Of a DNA stretch of 64,000 bases, positions 1 to 10,322 are shown piece by piece. The notes under the pieces are model-generated. The model was not told where the DNA came from. It was given only the letters and a program-made list of their open reading frames with translations, and did not search any database. The stretch is from Sternotherus odoratus (lineage: Eukaryota; Chordata; Testudines; Kinosternidae), in assembly GCA_032164245.1 (NCBI GenBank), contig JAVMKO010000022.1, positions 12,833,845 through 12,897,844 on the forward strand, given 5' to 3'. Position numbers and translations under genes: made by a program. The stretch's first letter is position 1, and each line of letters begins with the position of its first letter.

Positions 1-270
1 TGTTCACAGCATACACACAGAAATGAGATGGTAACAAATATTTTTGTTGGAAGGTTGCAACATAGCACTACTTTATTTCTTCGAACCTGGGTCCTTACCA
101 CAGGAGAAACAAAGCAGGCTGCTCCCTGAGGCAGAACAGTGTAACTCACCTCACCTGGCTCTAGGCTATCTGTGCAGATTGACTGTGGAGCCAGATCACA
201 CACTTACCAATAGAGCACCCAAGCCTGTATGCAGGACCTGGAAGCCCTTAGAACTTGGTAATAGTTTATA
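1..270. other. Non-coding, possible antisense tRNA-type SINE piece
   Basis: Position 78-90 holds 'cttcgaacctggg', which on the minus strand reads like a Pol III B box (ggttcgaag). The rest, to about 250, does not match a family I can name, and no A box is placed convincingly. The 75-codon open frame here has no recognisable protein content. This could be a decayed tRNA-derived SINE or chance. Confidence 0.2.
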
Positions 271-994
271 ATTTTAATACACATTTATAAGCAATCTGTT
301 GGACTCTCTAATCTATAACAATTTGAATAATTTATTCACCCTTTATAAACTATTTGTAAATGGAACTTGAGTGTAAAGTGAGACTATTGCATTTAGAAAA
401 CCGCTGCTTCGGCCCCGTTGTCGTATTCCAATCGTGCTCTATTGCTTTTAAGCTTCAGAAGGTGTATGCGTATGGAACGACTCTGTGGATTGGTTATTGC
501 TCCCAGAATTCTTAATCTAAAAACATTAGACTCTGTTGCTTGAGTTGAAGATTTAAATGGAAGCAATAGCAGAATCCTAAACCTCTTGAATGAACCAGCC
601 ATTTTAAGGGAATAAGGCCAACATGGTTTTGATATGGGTTATGCCAACCATTTTCCTTTTTTTTTATGGTGGGAGGGGTCTGAGGCAGGAAATAACTTTA
701 CGTGCCTCACTCCAAAGTTTTTCAGTTTTCTTTTCTTCCCCCAAATTTTTGGCTTCAGCTGAGGATCCCAAGGCAAAGGGCTCACCAGGTCGGTCACTTA
801 GGCACCTGACCCCTCTACCTGTTCCATTCCTTGCTCAGCTTGCTGGCTTGTGAGGATCACTTTTTTGGGGGTGCCACGTTCTCTCCACACATTGTATGGA
901 GATCCTGTGTGTACCTAGTATAGGACTGAGGATTCCCCTAGGCAGCCTGCTGCAACATTGAGCAAAGCAACACCCGTCAGAACCAGGACCTTAG
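271..994. other. Unique non-coding stretch
   Basis: No repeat hallmark, exon signal or protein similarity is visible. Two short open frames (393-602 minus, 623-853 plus) have no domain content. Composition is mixed, with a T run at 655-664. Confidence 0.4.
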
Positions 995-1130
995 ACTCTC
1001 TGCCTCAGTTCCCCAATGCTAAATGAGGATGGTGTAAATTCCCTGTCTCTCAAGAGTGTTTGTGAGGATCACTACCTTAAAGATCATGAGGCTTTCAACA
1101 CTATGGTAGTGGAAGCAATAGAAGTAGCAC
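995..1130 (+). repeat. MIR/CORE-SINE fragment, sense
   Basis: The order 'tgcctcagttcccc', then 'aatgaggatgg', then 'tgtgaggatcactaccttaaagatc' follows the MIR body (the 'CTCAGTTTCC.CATCTGTAAAATGGGG...GTGAGGATTAAATGA' segment recalled for the family). The tRNA-related head and the L2-like tail are missing or too decayed to place. Old and diverged. Confidence 0.55.
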
Positions 1131-1210
1131 ACAGAGTATTTATCCTGGTGCTAGTACTTTTAATATTTCTCTGGGTGCCCAGAGAACAAGTAGGCACTTG
1201 TTGCATGCAA

Positions 1211-1248
<38 letters not shown>

Positions 1249-1264
1249 TTGAGCGTGTGTGTGT
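1211..1264. repeat. (AT)n(AC)n-(GT)n compound microsatellite
   Basis: An (AT) run of 16 nt (1211-1226) passes into (AC) x11 (1227-1248), followed by ttgagc and a (GT) arm at 1255-1264. The last ten bases of the AC tract and the first ten of the GT arm are perfect complements around a 6-nt loop. Alternating purine-pyrimidine runs throughout. Confidence 0.9.
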
Positions 1265-1650
1265 TCATCTGTGTAAATGCGCATGTGGCACTAGTTCATT
1301 TCTGGGGCGAGGTCAATATTTGTAGAACAAACCAAATATTCAGAAAGTTGAGAAAACGTTCAGTGCTTAAAGAAAAAAAACGCAAAACATTCAGCCTCAG
1401 TGAACTTTGTTTAAACCAGTGGATCTGTTGGAAAAATATTAAAGGATGTCATCTAACCTGATAAAGCAGCAAATATTGACAGTATGGATTAGGTAAAACC
1501 TACGGAAGTAAAAGCTGCAAGATGGTTACAGTATTTTATGTTAGGTTTTTGCAATGGAGGGGAAAAATTGCCTCTGATGTAATGTATGATCACACATGTA
1601 ACTGAATATTAATGGAAGAACTAGTTAGTTCAAAGAGAGCTTCTCTATAC
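1265..1650. other. Unique non-coding stretch
   Basis: No recognisable gene or repeat. AT-rich with an A run at 1373-1380. Confidence 0.4.
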
Positions 1651-1849
1651 CAGTGGTTCTCACCCTCTGATCCATGGACTCCTGCGGATCCATGAACTAT
1701 ATCTAAGTGGACCATGAAAGACTTGGACTGAAAACTGACTGAACAGGATTCAACTCAATATAGTGTCAGTTGATTGCCAAAGGGGGTCCACACCACCTTT
1801 AGAAAACAAATGTAAAGGTCCTCAAATGAAAAAAGGTTGAGAACCACTG
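1651..1849 (+). mobile_element. Non-autonomous hAT DNA transposon (199 bp)
   Basis: Terminal inverted repeats are visible: 'cagtggttctca' opens the element at 1651 and 'tgagaaccactg' closes it at 1849. This is the classic hAT (MER5/Charlie-like) end. The flanking 8-mers 'ctctatac' (1643-1650) and 'gtctacac' (1850-1857) agree at six of eight positions, as expected for an eroded 8-bp hAT target duplication. The 175-bp interior has no coding capacity, so the element would have depended on a transposase from elsewhere. It abuts the next transposon. Confidence 0.8.
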
Positions 1850-2092
1850 GTCTACACTACAGATGCAGCACTGCCACTATGCTACCATACTGCCATACTT
1901 TAGATGCTTCCTGTATCAAAGGAAGGAGTTTTTCCACGGCTATAAGTAAATAATCCATCTCTGAGCAGGGGTAGCTAGGTGGACTGAAGCTTTCATTGAC
2001 CAAACTGTCTATACTGGGGGTTATGTTGACTTAACTGTGAGGGGTTTATACTCCTGAGCAATATACCTGGGTCAATCTAAAGTGTAGACCAG
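1847..2092. mobile_element. MITE with CTGGTCTACACT ends
   Basis: Perfect 12-bp inverted ends: 'ctggtctacact' at 1847-1858 and 'agtgtagaccag' at 2081-2092. The interior ('gggggttatgttgacttaactgtgag', 'atacctgggtcaatct') resembles a DNA-transposon family recalled from turtles whose ends read GGCCTGGTCTACACT. A deleted relative lies at 9678-9900. No transposase frame. Superfamily unresolved. The left end overlaps the last 3 bp of the preceding hAT. Confidence 0.65.
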
Positions 2093-2095
2093 GGC

Positions 2096-2215
2096 TAAGT
2101 ACTAGATCCTGCAAATTGTTCAGTCTAGACAGTCTCTGGGGCCTGCACAGAGTCTCATTTAGATCAGTAGGGTCTACATGGGTGCAGGAATTCACCCACG
2201 TGGCATATTCTTCAA
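2096..2215. repeat. Short palindromic-family repeat, decayed
   Basis: 'agatcctgcaaattg' followed by 'gggtctacatgggtgcagg...ttcacccacgtgg' resembles an amniote repeat that alternates 'gatcctgcaaggagctcc' with 'gggtgcaggggtccgccc' around a central palindrome. Assignment is from recalled consensus and is tentative. Confidence 0.35.
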
Positions 2216-2950
2216 GCATGGAGACTAATGGTTAAACTCCCTGAAGAGCTGTATATCGTAGCTGGCATATTTTGCATGTAGTGTGACTAGGTAAATAGAA
2301 TCTCTTTGGACGTGCTGGAAGTCCTATGACCTTTCCAGAGCTCCCTGGTTTGTCCGCAACGCTGTAAGAACAGCCTTTATTTCAGAATTTGTTCCATTCT
2401 GGGTCACCTTTTGAACTGCAGAGGCATCAATAATGTTCTTTAAGATTGTGGAGGGGTTATTTAATTTAAAAAAAACTAACCACAGGAAATGTTTGGTTCA
2501 CAATCATCCTTATCCGTACCAGTTTATTCCCCATCTTGAATTGAGAGAGGCCTGACGTTTGTCTTGTATTGCTAAAAGCTGAAGCATTCAAAGGTTTCCA
2601 GAAAGCAAACATGGCAGTTTATAAGCATGATATAATTGAAACTTGCTGTTGAATTTGAATGACTGTTCAGAGACAATATTCCCACTGGTATCTGAGCTCT
2701 AATTGTGTATGTTTTATACATTTAACTCTCCTTCCGTATATAGTTTGTGATATTTAAGTGCAGTAGGCTAACACTTCCCCCACATAAAGACCAGTAATGA
2801 GATAAATTAACCAAGTTAATGAGGCATTCTCAGCATAAGGCAAAAAGGAGAGCAATGTAATTACATATGTATGCATACGTACATTGAAAATGCATATGCT
2901 TAGCTCAAGACCTAATATTGGGTTGTCTTCAAGCTTCTGCTTTGTGGCTC
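2216..2950. other. Unique non-coding stretch
   Basis: No gene, repeat or RNA signal recognised. Around 2857-2895 it holds overlapping palindromic hexamers (attacatatgtatgcatacgt). Confidence 0.4.
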
Positions 2951-3000
2951 TGATCCAAATCCCACTGAAGTCAATAAGGCTCTTGCCATTGACTTCATGG
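2951..3000. repeat. Palindromic 'ccactgaagtcaat' repeat
   Basis: 'ccactgaagtcaat' (2962-2975) faces 'attgacttcatgg' (2988-3000), a near-perfect inverted repeat with a 12-nt loop, preceded by 'gatccaaatc'. This is one copy of the dispersed palindromic class described in the findings. Confidence 0.5.
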
Positions 3001-4263
3001 AAGTGAATAATATGGGCTATTTAAATGTGTACTGTGGATGAGTTTTCAGCTGTTCAAGCCATCTTCTGTGGGCAAAAGGAGATAAAGGCCACCGATATTT
3101 CAACATGAATTTTATCTGCAGTTCTCAGACACCGAGGCAAGGTATTTTGCATTCTTAATTTAATGTATTCACCAGGGCATGTTATTTTTAGCTCCAAAAA
3201 GCAGCCATGTGGATTGCTGAATTATTTGTGTTGCCCCTGTGGATCACAGACATATGCTGGAGAAAAGGTAGCAGAGAAGGCAGGACTGAGACTGTCATAA
3301 ATTCTTTTTAAGATCCATTATTGGCACATTGCTCCTTAGAAAACTAACCCACTGAATTCTCAGTGCCATTGAGGGACAGCAGAGTGCCTGCTGTGGTATC
3401 TACTCATGTGAAACAACGAGCCTTCTAAGGTTGGTAGGCTTTGCTTTGGTTTTTTTTGTAATGCTGGATTAGATGTTTGTTCAGCACTTTGAATATGTTA
3501 AGTACCAGATAAGTGCCAAGTAAAACAAACTAAGTGTGTGTGTGTGGGGGGGGGGAACCCTAATGCAATTGTTAGTGGAAAAGACCCGTTATAGTTACAC
3601 ATGTCCCATAAAGTTACTGAAACATGCTGCAATGTTTATTTAAAATGGGCTAATAAATGTATACAAACAAATGATCCAACTAAAAGTGTATAATTACATT
3701 GCCCCAAGGGTAAAATACAATAGAAAATTGAAAGGGAGACAAGTTTTAGTTTGTTTTTATTTTATATTTACAGGAAACCCGATTTCAACATACTCACTAG
3801 ACTCTGTTATAAATATTTATAACTGATTAGCAGTAGGTTGAGTAATATGAAACTGAAGACAAATCACTGCAGTACATTTGTGAGTGAGCATGTGAATTTA
3901 GAGAAAATGACTTGAATGTACAATATTAATAGCGTTGCAGAGTTTTGTCATTTTGTGGTATGAATTACTGGAGGACCTGAAGAGGCTAATGTGCTTAATG
4001 GCAATGCACGGTAACGATAGCTGGGATTGGCACCTGGTGAGAGATGGGTGAGGCTTGAGAGGAGGGTATGATTACTGTTTCAATTCACTGAAATTCCTCC
4101 ATTGGATTCAGCAAATATAAAATTTCTATTTAAAAGCAACCAGTGATCAAAGCTTTACTACGTCAGACTCGTATGGCCAAGATGAAATTTAGCTTCCAAC
4201 AGCACCTGGCCAGTTACATCTTTAACTCTCAGGAGAAATCCTGGCTCCATAGAAAACACTGCA
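3001..4263. other. Unique non-coding stretch
   Basis: No gene seen. Contains a short (TG)n tract running into a G run at 3534-3555. AT-rich from about 3600 to 3960. Confidence 0.4.
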
Positions 4264-4330
4264 AAAACTCCCCTTGACTTCAGTGGGGTCAATATTTCAC
4301 CATAGGGTTTTTCCAGAACTGTCTGAATCT
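4264..4330. repeat. Short 'cttgacttcagtgg' repeat fragment
   Basis: 'aactccccttgacttcagtg' (4266-4285) matches the core phrase of the dispersed palindromic class. Only one arm is clear. Confidence 0.35.
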
Positions 4331-5541
4331 AAGACCCCATGATTCATTTCTTATGACATTCAGCTTTTCTGTTGCTTACCTCCCCTCTGATTTCTCACTC
4401 CAGCCGGTATCTCTGGTGTGTGTTTGTGCCCTGCATGCCCATCCAAGTCAGTGGTTTAACCATTTTCTCTCTCTCTCTCTCCTTGCACCACATGGCAGGA
4501 ACGAAAGCTTAAACCTGTAGCAGACTGCATGTGAGGGGAGAGGATAGACAAGCCAGCTAGCAGCAAAGAGAATTAAATATCAATAAAAGTCAAGTGAGAC
4601 AGTCTTACATGCACTATGCCTGATTGTGGCATACCTTCTCTTCTACAGTGTATCGCCTCTTTCTCTGGTCTCCAATATCTTGGGCTCAGCTTGTTTCTCA
4701 TTTCTACCGGAGTCAATTTCACACCATTCCATAGCCCTAACCACACACTTGTACCTGTGGGTGGTGAATATTGCAATAGTAGTCCTGTATCTTCACTTCT
4801 TCCACTTCAGTAACAAGGCCTTGCTACAAGCATGGACTTATGTTCGTGACGGTGATGGGTCACACTCCAAAGATTTTTGGAGGCTCAGTTCAGATAAGCA
4901 TCTACATTTCTGGTTAACCAAATCTTTTGGGTCTGGAAATCTTGGAATGGCAGCTTTCCAGGATACTAGCCAAGGTATGTAGTGCCTCAAAGGAACAAGA
5001 AAACAGGCCCACTTCAGGTGAGGAAGAGCATAGGAATAATGCTGCATTTAAACATGCTTGGTTTACTCCCTGGAGTTAAGTGGTTTTAAGGCAAGCAACC
5101 ATGCAACTTTAAGGAAGCAAACATTGAAATGAAGAGGCCAGCTATAAAGGAAACTGGGCAACAGAAAAGATGGCTCTGTTTCAAGGAGAACGTTGAACAA
5201 TAGGAAGAAAAGTTCTTTCCAAATTCTGTTAGAAAGTGGGAAAAACCAAAAATAGTGTGTGGCCGGAATTTGATTTCGTATACCTATTAGCTATCCCAAA
5301 ATACATTCTGATGGAACTATGCACAAATTGTAGAGCTCTGCTCTTCCTACTTTCTTTTTTTAACCCCATGGTGGCCTGAATGGAAAACTAGAGACATGGA
5401 GAATTTAACATCACTCTGGTTTTGTATTTCTTATTGATATGGATCACAAAACTTTGGACATGTTATCTTGTGGTGGTTTTGTGCTCCGCTCTCGTGCTTG
5501 GATTTAATTTCAGCATGGCACAGAACTAGAGCTAGTCCACA
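4331..5541. other. Unique non-coding stretch with a (CT)n tract
   Basis: A CT microsatellite lies at 4465-4482. Several overlapping open frames at 4573-5047 on both strands (up to 118 codons) have no recognisable domain, and overlapping frames on opposite strands are expected by chance. I see no exon. Confidence 0.4.
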
Positions 5542-5601
5542 GATCCAAAGCCCACTGGAATCAATGAACACTCTTCCACTGACTTAAAAGGGCTTTGGAT
5601 C
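5542..5601. repeat. 60-bp hairpin-forming palindromic repeat
   Basis: The element opens with 'gatccaaagccc' (5542-5553) and ends with its exact reverse complement 'gggctttggatc' (5590-5601). Between them are 'actggaatcaatg' and 'ccactgacttaaa', decayed inner arms of the 'cattgacttcaatg' palindrome. The most symmetric copy of this class in the window. Confidence 0.65.
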
Positions 5602-6635
5602 AGGTCAAAAGAAAGGACATCATCCAAAAGTGGCTAGACTAGATTTGTCTTGATGAGGGGGAAGAGAGGGCAATAGGGGAGGATAGAACTCTAGTTCCTA
5701 AGCTGAGATGTATATGGGAATGTTCACATTCGAATGATCCAGCCACACAACCGATGAAAAGCTGAATGAGTTTTCTGAGATTAGAACTCAGAAGATCCTT
5801 GCTCCTAGGTCTGGGTTTGAGTCATTTAGACCATGCCAATATTGTATATGCTTGCTTTAACCCTCTGCTGAGCACTTCCTTTTCTCTGCAGCCTTCCTAG
5901 GGGTATACTCTTGTGGTAGCTTGCCTGTCCTTTACAGACTGTGCCTAGCTTTCCTTTTTAAGAGTTACTTGAGGATCTCTGATCATTTAAGGAGCCAAGC
6001 AGTCTTTTGGGCTAGTTGATGGCAGACTGGGCACATTTCTTAGTCTTGGCTGCCAACATATTGTTAGAACAAACCTAGCTCCAAACCTTTTAAAAAAAAA
6101 CATACTTGGCTCCCCACCCCCACACCCCACCTTCCCGTAGTGATCCAAAAGTTATTAAAAATACTTGAGTGAAAACTGTATCCCAAGTCAGTAGCAACAC
6201 TTCTTGCAAGCATTGGAGCCTTACATTTTAATAGCTTGGAATGTGCACACTCATGTCAGCTGCAGCATGTCTTGGGGTAAGTCAGTGAAGTGAGCACCAA
6301 CTAAAAGGAAAAATGGGGATTGATTTTTACTTCTTCTCTTCTTTAAACAATCTTAAAACAAAATCCAAACTAAACAAAACAAAGCAAACAGGGCTGATCT
6401 GTGTGTCCGGTGTTTTCAGGGCTGGTTACTACTAACATTGCTTTGACAGCATCAGAAGATGCTTCTGGCATTCACATGAATGGATGGTCTTTTATGCTCC
6501 CTCTGGTGGCTCATTTGCTGCATGGGAAAGTGCATTATTCCACCCCACTGCTCCAAAGAATCAGTGTAATAAGCTGAACCAAGTAGTGCTAGTGCTTTTG
6601 GAGATGTGCACTGTGAAATTAATCTTTACAGAGGA
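5602..6635. other. Unique non-coding stretch
   Basis: No gene or repeat recognised. Contains an A run at 6092-6100 and an A-rich block near 6345-6390. Confidence 0.4.
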
Positions 6636-7030
6636 AGGATGCCCCTGTGGTTAAACTGGTAGCTGGAGACATGGCTTTGATTCCTTGCTCTGACCCAGAC
6701 ATCCTGTGGGACTGGAGCAGGTCACATAGGCCAGGTCTGTATTAGAAATGTTTCAGTGTAGTAATGCTAGCTCTATTTTGTTTGGCAACATAAGCTAAAC
6801 CAGCAAAAGCCCTGGCATAGATACAGTTATACCAGCATAAAAGTGCTTTTAGTGGTATAGCTTCTGTTGCTTGGGGAACCAGTCAATATAAAATCTATTG
6901 GCAAATCTATCCTAGCGTAGACCTGGCTTTAATAGCTTTGTTACTCATCTGTAAAATGGGCATGAGAACACTGCCCTGCCTCTCAAAGGATAAATATATT
7001 CTAGATTGTGAGGCACTTGGATACTACAAT
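6636..7030 (+). repeat. MIR/CORE-SINE split by a MITE
   Basis: The left half (6636-6729) reads 'ctgtggttaaactggtagctggagacatggctttgattccttgctctgacc', following the tRNA-related MIR head, and ends at 'ggagcaggtcacata'. After the MITE the right half resumes with 'actcatctgtaaaatgggcatgagaacactgccctgcctctcaaagg' and the L2-like 'tagattgtgaggcacttgg'. The two halves meet in the expected order, so the MITE landed in an existing MIR. Confidence 0.7.
6730..6927. mobile_element. MITE with GCCAGGTCT ends, nested in MIR
   Basis: 'gccaggtct' at 6730-6738 and 'agacctggc' at 6919-6927 are perfect 9-bp inverted ends. The interior contains 'tataccagcataaaagtgcttttagtggtatagct', a 'ttatacc...ggtataa' type of palindromic interior recalled for turtle MITEs. 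It interrupts the MIR between its 'gcaaggtcac' and 'ctgtaaaatggg' segments and is therefore younger than it. Confidence 0.65.
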
Positions 7031-7801
7031 AATGGGGGCTCCCCTAGTCACACCTCATGGTCGTGTTCGGTTTTGGAGGGTCGTGAGTCTGGGGTCTTCA
7101 TCCCACCTCTTTGTATCCCATGAGGGGGTAAGGAGTGAGGTTTTGCTCTGGCCAAGGCCAGGCTTTGTGTTCCTTATGCCTGCCCCCCCCCCAACCCCTC
7201 TTCCCCTCCTAACTGTTTGCTTGACCTTGACTTGAGAGAGGAGCCAGGCAGCCTTCCTGTATGCTCATGTATTATACTCCCATCATGCCCTGTAATGCTT
7301 TTAACTCAGTCTCTTATCACCCATCTGCTTATGGGCAGATGTAACACCGAGTAGCTTTGTTCACACCTGTTAGTAAGGATATAAGAGTATCAAAATTCTA
7401 TCCCAGGCTAACAAACAGGCCTATATACTAACACTAGTGCTAACAAACCACATGCAAGTAACCCCAACTTAATGTTAACAAATGAGCTCCAAGGGAAACC
7501 AATTTCAGCTCTCAGGTGACTCAGCCTAATTCAGGGCTGGCAGAAAGAGTAAAGAAGAAAACTATTTCCAGAGTTTTCCCAACATATAAGGGAATTGTAG
7601 CAGTAGGTGTGAAATAATATGTACATTAACACTGTGTTGCCTTCATTGAAATTCGGAAGTGCAAAGAGCCTAGGTCTAATTTTCATTGGCATTAGATGAA
7701 GCTCATGGGTGCCCTGCACTTCTAAAATTTAGGCCTATTGTCAATCAGTGTTGACGGGAAAAGTGATTTTTCTAGCTAAATTTTTGGGTGGTGGTTCTAT
7801 A
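7031..7801. other. Non-coding, unclassified
   Basis: Includes a C run at 7182-7191 and a stretch (7240-7480) rich in 'taacaaa' and 'ctaacac' words that may be an undescribed repeat, but no ends are visible. No exon seen. Confidence 0.3.
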
Positions 7802-8071
7802 TTAGCTGCATGCCTTGCAGCTCCGTACAGAACCAGGGTAGAGAAAATGATCAACACCATCATCATCTGCCTCAGCTAGCAGAAAACAAACAACTTCCAG
7901 CACGTTAGTCAGGCCTCCATTAGCTATGCTAATGCCCTCTCCAGGGGTGAAGGCCCCGTTGCAAATAATGTGCAGTAGCTTGATAAATGGAGCTGCCTTA
8001 GTGTCTCGGTTATTCCATGGTATACTTGCAACATTAATTATCTCTAACATGTGCCCTGGATATGTTGGCAA
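7802..8071 (-). other. 89-codon open frame, unidentified
   Basis: The minus-strand frame contains 'TPGEGISIANGG', 'LEVVCFLLAEADDDG' and 'VDHFLYPG', more protein-like than the surrounding chance frames, but I cannot name a family. It could be a remnant of a mobile-element protein or chance. There is no promoter or splice context that makes it a gene. Confidence 0.2.
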
Positions 8072-9559
8072 CCATTAAGGGTGTATTGGGGATTGACTTG
8101 GTGTAGCAAATCAGCTGACTCACAGCTGGTAGGTTAATATGCTAGTTCTGCAGAACCGGTATCCCATGTGGTGGATGTCAGCCGGCAGCTGAGATCTCCC
8201 CTGTCTTAGGGGGCACTACTAATGCAGCATGCCAGCTTTGCAGTGGCGACAGGTGGCCTAGAGAACTGTGGTGACTCTCCTGCATCCAATTAGTTCTAAA
8301 GCAGCACTTGTCTTAAATTATAACATAACCCTAACAAATAGCATAGGACTAGATGCTGCTTTCCCTTGTGCAGTGAATCCAAATAAACTCCGATGAGTTC
8401 CTGAGTTTTGAATTACTCTGGATTGATGATTTGGCAACAGAGAGCAAAATTTGACTTCTCTGATCATCCAGAAGCTCTTTATGGACCTAAATGCAGAGCT
8501 GGTATTGCAGGTATCTTTTCTCCTAAAGATATTTGGATTCGCAGTTTCCCTTGGCCCATGAAAGAATGGTCATTTTTGGCCATCCTCTTGGATCAAAGGG
8601 TCTTTGGCATTGAAGGCATTAGGCAGCACTCAGCACCTGTAGGAACAGGCTGTGTATGTTAGGAACAAAATTCCCTTCTCATGGATACCAGGGTGAATTG
8701 GAAGCAACACCACTGCGCTCATTGGAATTAAACTGAGAATCTGCTCCATATTTACTTTTCACTCTATATTAACTCCACCCCAAAGGGCATCCATCTGAAA
8801 GCTCAGAGCACCCAGAATATACTTTAAAAAAAAAAAAAAAGCAAGAACATAAAATAAAAATCAATTCAAAGAAGCAATACTACCTTCCTCCCATTCTTGT
8901 GGAATATCTTCTCCCCATGGCTAACGCTGATGAAAATAAAACCACTTCAGTTTTTATATCCTGCCCGCAAAGCAATCACTCAGGCACCCAAACACCAAAC
9001 CTGTGTGGCTTTGCAGCTGAGTACAAGTGGTATGGATTTTTACTCCAGATTCTCAAGGAAAATGTATTGATTGAGCACAAGAGACCTCAATAGGGCTAAG
9101 TGACAGAAGGGCTGATGCGAGTCTTAAAAATATTAATGTCCAATGTAAGAAATGATCCATTTGTTCGAGTCACATTTATACACTATTTGCATTCATTAAT
9201 GAACTTTTAAGCTCTCTTGCTGCAGCGAATGCAACATTCCCTCCCTACTGGCTTCCTCTTTTCAGACTAAGTGCAAAGTATTAAGTATTAAGGCAGGGGA
9301 AAGAAGGAAGGCAGGGGAAAGAAGGAAGAGTTCATTCAATAGGTTGCTGCTCATGAGTCATTTTATGATCTGTATTCCTGGAAACTTTTCAAATCTGTTG
9401 TGGTAGCTATGGGCATCTGGACTCCAAGAACCAAAAAGACCTGCAAAAATTAAGATTTTTGATCTCTTGTCTAAAAGATCTGCTTTAGTTTAAACAGGAA
9501 TTATCTGGGGAAAGTCTGACCTAGGTTTTACTGGAGCTCAGAGTAGATAGTCCAGTGGT
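8072..9559. other. Unique non-coding stretch
   Basis: Holds an A run at 8825-8840 and an 18-bp unit 'aggcaggggaaagaagga' repeated twice head to tail (9291-9308, 9309-9326). No gene recognised. The 84- and 64-codon plus-strand frames at 8408 and 8899 have no domain content. Confidence 0.4.
9291..9326. repeat. 18-bp unit in two tandem copies
   Basis: Two identical adjacent copies of a purine-rich 18-mer; probably a simple slippage duplication. Confidence 0.85.
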
Positions 9560-9668
9560 CCTGTTGGCTTTGGTCATTGATTCTGTGAAAATGCATCTCT
9601 GCAAAACAAATTTAAATTCTGCTTTTTCAACAAAATTTGACATTCAGTAAAAGTTTTTGATCAGCTCT
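9560..9668. repeat. MITE end, 'gaccagctct' family
   Basis: The segment 'caacaaaatttgacattcag...aagtttttgatcagctctgc' resembles the right end of an AT-rich MITE recalled as ending 'aaaatttttgaccagctct'. Relatives lie at 24480-24774, 36469-36668 and 60396-60640. Left boundary uncertain. Confidence 0.4.
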
Positions 9669-9677
9669 GCTAATTAG

Positions 9678-9900
9678 ACAGTGTCTGTATTACAGGCACT
9701 GTACTGGCATAGCTACAGTAATGTAGATATGGAGCTGTACACCCACAATGAAGATGCAGGTGGAAGCAATTTCTCTCTCATTGTTGGAGCTTCATTTACC
9801 CAAGTGATAGTAGCTAGATCAGCAGAAGCATTCTTCCCTCAACCTAGCTTTGTGGACACTGGTCAGCACAGTTAGGGCAATCAAAGTGTAGACCAGGCCT
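9678..9900. mobile_element. MITE with GTCTACACT-type ends, deleted copy
   Basis: The right end 'aaagtgtagaccaggcct' (9883-9900) matches the right end of the 1847-2092 element. The left end 'gtctgtattacaggcactgt' is a degraded counterpart. The interior 'tgtagatatggagctgtacaccc' and 'ttctctctcattgttggagc' fits the same recalled turtle family. No coding frame of its own. Confidence 0.55.
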
Positions 9901-10070
9901 TGGAAAGAGGTGCACCAATAGAACCTATACTTTCCGTACATCTTCAGTCCTTACTTGCTGTTTAATTACAGTGGAAGCTTTTATGGAAACCAGTTTCAGG
10001 GCCAAATTTGTAGCTGAGTCTAGAATAAGTTGCTGTAATTTTACACACTCCGCTCTTACTCTGTGTTCTG

Positions 10071-10200
10071 GGGGGCTGGAACAATTTCTGTAGCAAGGGT
10101 GCTGAGTCACTGAACCAAAGTGTAAATCCTGTATACAATGGACACCACTTCAAGCCGGGGCATGTGGCCACACCCCCCAGCACCTGTAGTTCTAGCACCT
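10071..10200. repeat. Short inverted-ended repeat
   Basis: 'gggggctggaac' opens and 'gttctagcacct' closes the unit (9 of 12 ends complementary). The interior 'gggtgctgagtcactgaacc' and 'ccacttcaagccgggg' follows an interspersed repeat recalled from turtles as 'ggtgctgagagccattgaacc...'. Probably a non-autonomous DNA transposon; superfamily unknown. Confidence 0.45.
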
Positions 10201-10261
10201 ATGGTATGTTGGAATTGCTCTGGACTCCCTGGAATTTAATGAGGAAACCCCCAAGCTATAT

Positions 10262-10322
10262 GTAGGCGACTCTTGCACTCTTTAGTTGGTCTTTAAGGTG
10301 CCACAGGACTCTTAGTCTGGAA
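10262..10322 (+). repeat. Penelope-like 3' tail fragment
   Basis: 'tagttggtctttaaggtgcc' then 'acaggactctt' matches the tail that follows the hammerhead-like fold in the copies at 20.2 and 41.4 kb ('gttagtctctaaggtgccac'). The fold itself is absent here. Short, so tentative. Confidence 0.5.

Noticed and set aside
78..90. Possible tRNA gene from a B-box-like word
   Set aside because: No acceptor or anticodon stem could be paired around it; at best it is a SINE remnant.
4573..5047. Possible exon from overlapping frames of up to 118 codons
   Set aside because: Frames on opposite strands overlap, have no domain, and no convincing acceptor and donor sites delimit them.
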